NCBI GenBank assembly: GCA_012271065.1
Contig: JAAXHE010000366.1
Coordinates: 1 to 7,866 of the forward strand
Length of the DNA: 7,866 bases
Direction of reading: 5' to 3'
Origin: Candidatus Latescibacterota bacterium
GTDB taxonomy: Bacteria; Latescibacterota; UBA2968; GCA-2709665
Shown here: positions 6,537-7,866 of the stretch, piece by piece
How the letters are laid out: each line of letters begins with the position of its first letter
Numbering within the stretch: position 1 is the stretch's first letter
Program-made: the position numbers and the translations under genes
The notes under the pieces: generated by a model
Databases searched by the model: none
What the model saw: only the letters and a program-made list of their open reading frames with translations
Told to the model about the DNA's origin: nothing

Positions 6537-6665
6537 GACGGCAGAGGGTAGACGGCAGAAGACATCCTTGCCCGATATTTCGTTCCTCCTTGCCTTGGGC
6601 ACGAAAAGAATCCTCACGAGGCAGGTCATCTCTACCGTCTCCCGGCTCACGTCTCCCCGGTTTTT
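6527..6665 (+). repeat. Palindromic intergenic element R3, overlapping the acylase stop
   Basis: Same family: left end AAAAGACCGTGAGACGG, right end CGTCTCCCCGGTTTTT, with the central hairpin TGCC-TTG-GGCA near 6596, at the midpoint. The last codons of the acylase (AAA AGA CCG TGA) form the left end, and the stop is the TGA that in the other copies lies in the GGTGAGA end motif. It fills almost the whole 147-base gap to the next start codon and is followed by GCTGATAGCT, as in the region near 3708. Confidence 0.75.
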
Positions 6666-6683
6666 GCTGATAGCTTTCTCTAT

Positions 6684-7028
6684 ATGATCTCAACCGCTCT
6701 ATACGTCCTTGTATTCGGCCTGATTGCCGGCCTAACGCTGCCGTGGTGGGGAATCGGGGTCGCGGGATTCGCGGCGGGTTTCTGGAAGGCGCCCAGCGCG
6801 TGGAAAGCACTGGGCGCGGGCTTCAGCGGCGCGGGCATTCTATGGCTGGCTTCAGCCGGTTATATCCATCTGAAATCCGGCGGCGTGCTCACCGCGAAGA
6901 TCGCCGGTATCGCCGGACTCTCCAATCCAACCATGCTGGTCGTGCTCACGGCGCTGATCGGTGGCGTTGTCGCGGCACTCGCCGCAGCGGCGGGATACCA
7001 TCTGAGAACGCTGCTGAAGAAAACCTGA
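6684..7028 (+). CDS. Small conserved integral membrane protein
   Basis: A 114-residue, very hydrophobic protein with no enzymatic motif. Likely helices at about 4-20, 22-35, 44-62 and 83-105, and a basic tail (RTLLKKT) that would place the C-terminus in the cytoplasm. The pattern PWWGIGVAGF, WKALGAGFSG, LTAKIAGIAGL and TALIGGVVAALAAAAGY resembles small hypothetical membrane proteins I recall from Bacteroidota-type genomes; this is recollection, not a search. Gly/Ala richness suggests tightly packed helices. Function is unknown. The ATG at 6684 begins the first helix and has no Shine-Dalgarno (TTTCTCTAT precedes). It follows the acylase on the same strand but is separated from it by element R3, and R4 begins at its stop codon. 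Confidence 0.8.
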   Translation: MISTALYVLVFGLIAGLTLPWWGIGVAGFAAGFWKAPSAWKALGAGFSGAGILWLASAGYIHLKSGGVLTAKIAGIAGLSNPTMLVVLTALIGGVVAALAAAAGYHLRTLLKKT

Positions 7029-7208
7029 AAGGCGGTGAGACGGTAGAGGGTAGACGGGAGAAGAAATCTTCGCCCGGTATGTGTTTCCTTCTTGCCTTCG
7101 GCACGAAAAGATTCATCACGGGGCAGGCTATCTCTTCCGTCTCCCGGCTTACGTCTCCCCGTTCTTCGTTGCCGGTTGAAAGCTCGTCTCCCGGCGTCTC
7201 ACCGCTTT
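7028..7208 (+). repeat. Palindromic intergenic element R4, with the best-matching ends
   Basis: The left end AAAGGCGGTGAGACGG (7028-7043) is matched by the right end CCGGCGTCTCACCGCTTT (7191-7208), whose reverse complement is AAAGCGGTGAGACGCCGG: a near-perfect terminal inverted repeat differing by one base's insertion. The centre is the hairpin TTGCC-TTC-GGCA near 7098. The right side carries a second copy of the outer right-arm motif (7185-7208) beyond the one at 7139-7160. The element starts at the last base of the preceding stop codon and ends about 30 bases before the ndk promoter. Confidence 0.75.
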
Positions 7209-7238
7209 ATGGTGACCGCCCGAATTCGAAGTTTGATA

Positions 7239-7267
7239 TTGACAAATTCCCGGAGAAAATCTATCTT
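7239..7267 (+). promoter_or_regulatory. Sigma-70-like promoter for ndk
   Basis: A consensus -35 box TTGACA (7239-7244), a 17-base spacer, then TATCTT (7262-7267; four of six match TATAAT). Transcription would start near 7274, giving a leader of roughly 57 bases before the ndk ATG. This is the best promoter in the window and suggests ndk is transcribed independently of the genes before R4. A housekeeping sigma factor with the usual preference is assumed. Confidence 0.55.
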
Positions 7268-7330
7268 CTTCATCTTCAGCGTGATACGCCATCTTGCCCT
7301 TTATTATCCGGACGGAAAGCGTGGGTGTCG

Positions 7331-7741
7331 ATGCCGGAACGCACATTGTTGATTATCAAACCGGACGCGGTTTCCCGGAATGCCGTCGGCGACATCCTGA
7401 AACGTGTGGAAGACAAGGGGTTCAAGATCCAACAGATGAGAATGACGCGGTTCACGCGTGAGGAGGCCACCCGGTTCTACGCAGTACACGAGGGACAACC
7501 TTTTTTTCCTGGCCTGATCGACTTCATGTCCTCGGGTCCCGTCGTACCGACGGCGCTCGAGCGGGATGACGCGGTGTCGATCCTGCGCGAAATCATAGGT
7601 GTAACCGATTCGGCGAAAGCCGCTGAAGGCACCATTCGCAGAGAATTCGGCACAACCGTTCAGCGCAACGCCGTACACGCGTCGGACTCACCCGAGACCG
7701 CGGAAGATGAAATCGCCTTCTTCTTCGGAGATAGCACTTAG
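7331..7741 (+). CDS. ndk: Nucleoside diphosphate kinase
   Basis: A complete 136-residue Ndk, close to the usual 135-145. It transfers the gamma phosphate of ATP to nucleoside diphosphates through a phospho-histidine, balancing NTP and dNTP pools in the cytoplasm. Seen: TLLIIKPDAV with Lys10, Tyr50 in RFYAVH, PFFPGLIDFMSSGPVV (58-72), Arg86 and Thr92 at the nucleotide site, TIRREFG with Arg103, and the active-site stretch RNAVHASDSPETAEDEIAFFF with Asn113 and catalytic His116. The residue after the histidine is Ala instead of the usual Gly (NxxHGSDS). The ATG at 7331 gives the family N-terminus; the frame is open far upstream through R4, but that part is not coding. The ribosome binding site is weak. 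The gene is preceded by its own promoter candidate and followed by a hairpin repeat. Confidence 0.96.
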   Translation: MPERTLLIIKPDAVSRNAVGDILKRVEDKGFKIQQMRMTRFTREEATRFYAVHEGQPFFPGLIDFMSSGPVVPTALERDDAVSILREIIGVTDSAKAAEGTIRREFGTTVQRNAVHASDSPETAEDEIAFFFGDST

Positions 7742-7761
7742 AACAGACACCCGTCGCCTAA

Positions 7762-7866
7762 CAGCCCGTTGAAAAAGCCCATCCGGGCTGCGGCCGGCCC
7801 TTGCGGTCGAAATACCGCGTTGCACGCCCTCGCCGAATCACAGGATGGGACTCGGTTGCGCGCCTT
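7762..7866. repeat. Hairpin-bearing intergenic repeat at the right edge
   Basis: Twenty bases after the ndk stop comes CAGCCCGTTGAAAAAGCCC, then ATCCGGGCTG. AGCCC (7776-7780) pairs with GGGCT (7785-7789) around ATCC, and CAGCCCG (7762-7768) can pair instead with CGGGCTG (7784-7790). The rest (GGTCGAAATACCGCGTTGC, CTCGCC, ending GCGCGCCTT) recalls a dispersed intergenic repeat found in several proteobacterial and environmental genomes, by memory only. It may serve as the end of the ndk transcript. It runs off the window. Confidence 0.4.

Noticed and set aside
965..7208. The four R elements as a CRISPR array or tandem repeat.
   Set aside because: The copies are separated by whole genes, vary in length, and have no regular spacers.
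6743..7330. Upstream extension of ndk giving a 332-residue protein.
   Set aside because: The extra part is out of frame with the 6684 gene, crosses repeat R4, and Ndk starts naturally at MPERTLLIIKPDAV.

Overview
The window is an ordinary-looking stretch of bacterial chromosome, moderately GC-rich, carrying seven protein genes and a large amount of structured intergenic repeat sequence. No RNA gene, CRISPR array, transposase or phage gene was seen. The host cannot be fixed from the sequence alone. A small four-helix membrane protein (6684-7028) reminds me of families in Bacteroidota and relatives, and intergenic regions crowded with dispersed hairpin repeats are common in uncultivated FCB-type lineages. 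An environmental, Gram-negative bacterium of that broad kind is my best guess, held with low confidence.

Layout, left to right. 1-358: no gene seen. 359-814 (+): a 151-residue protein with two membrane helices and a conserved soluble C-terminal domain (paralogue A). 815-1149: a gap between convergent genes, holding three hairpins and the first copy (R1) of a palindromic repeat. 1150-2821 (-): a two-gene operon, phzF-family isomerase then a stand-alone class I glutamine-amidotransferase-like protein, 7 nt apart. 2822-3120: the divergent gap, with a perfect small inverted repeat. 3121-3576 (+): paralogue B, the same length as A and a little over half identical to it. 3577-4118: a 542-base non-coding stretch with hairpins and repeat R2. 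4119-6536 (+): an 805-residue penicillin-amidase-family (S45) N-terminal-nucleophile hydrolase with all key residues. R3 fills the next gap. 6684-7028 (+): the small membrane protein. R4 follows, then a good sigma-70-like promoter. 7331-7741 (+): nucleoside diphosphate kinase. 7742-7866: a hairpin-bearing repeat running off the window.

Functionally this looks like unrelated neighbours rather than one pathway. PhzF and the amidotransferase-like protein are probably co-transcribed and may share a small-molecule substrate. The acylase should work outside the cytoplasm on amide bonds, and Ndk is housekeeping. The two membrane paralogues stand out because each has a perfect Shine-Dalgarno sequence while the other genes have weak or no visible ones.

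The most noteworthy feature is the family of four imperfect-palindrome elements (R1-R4, about 140-180 bp, all in the same orientation). Each has a purine-rich left arm, a conserved central hairpin and matching ends. They fill most of the gaps between the plus-strand genes from 4119 to 7330, and one of them supplies the stop codon of the acylase.
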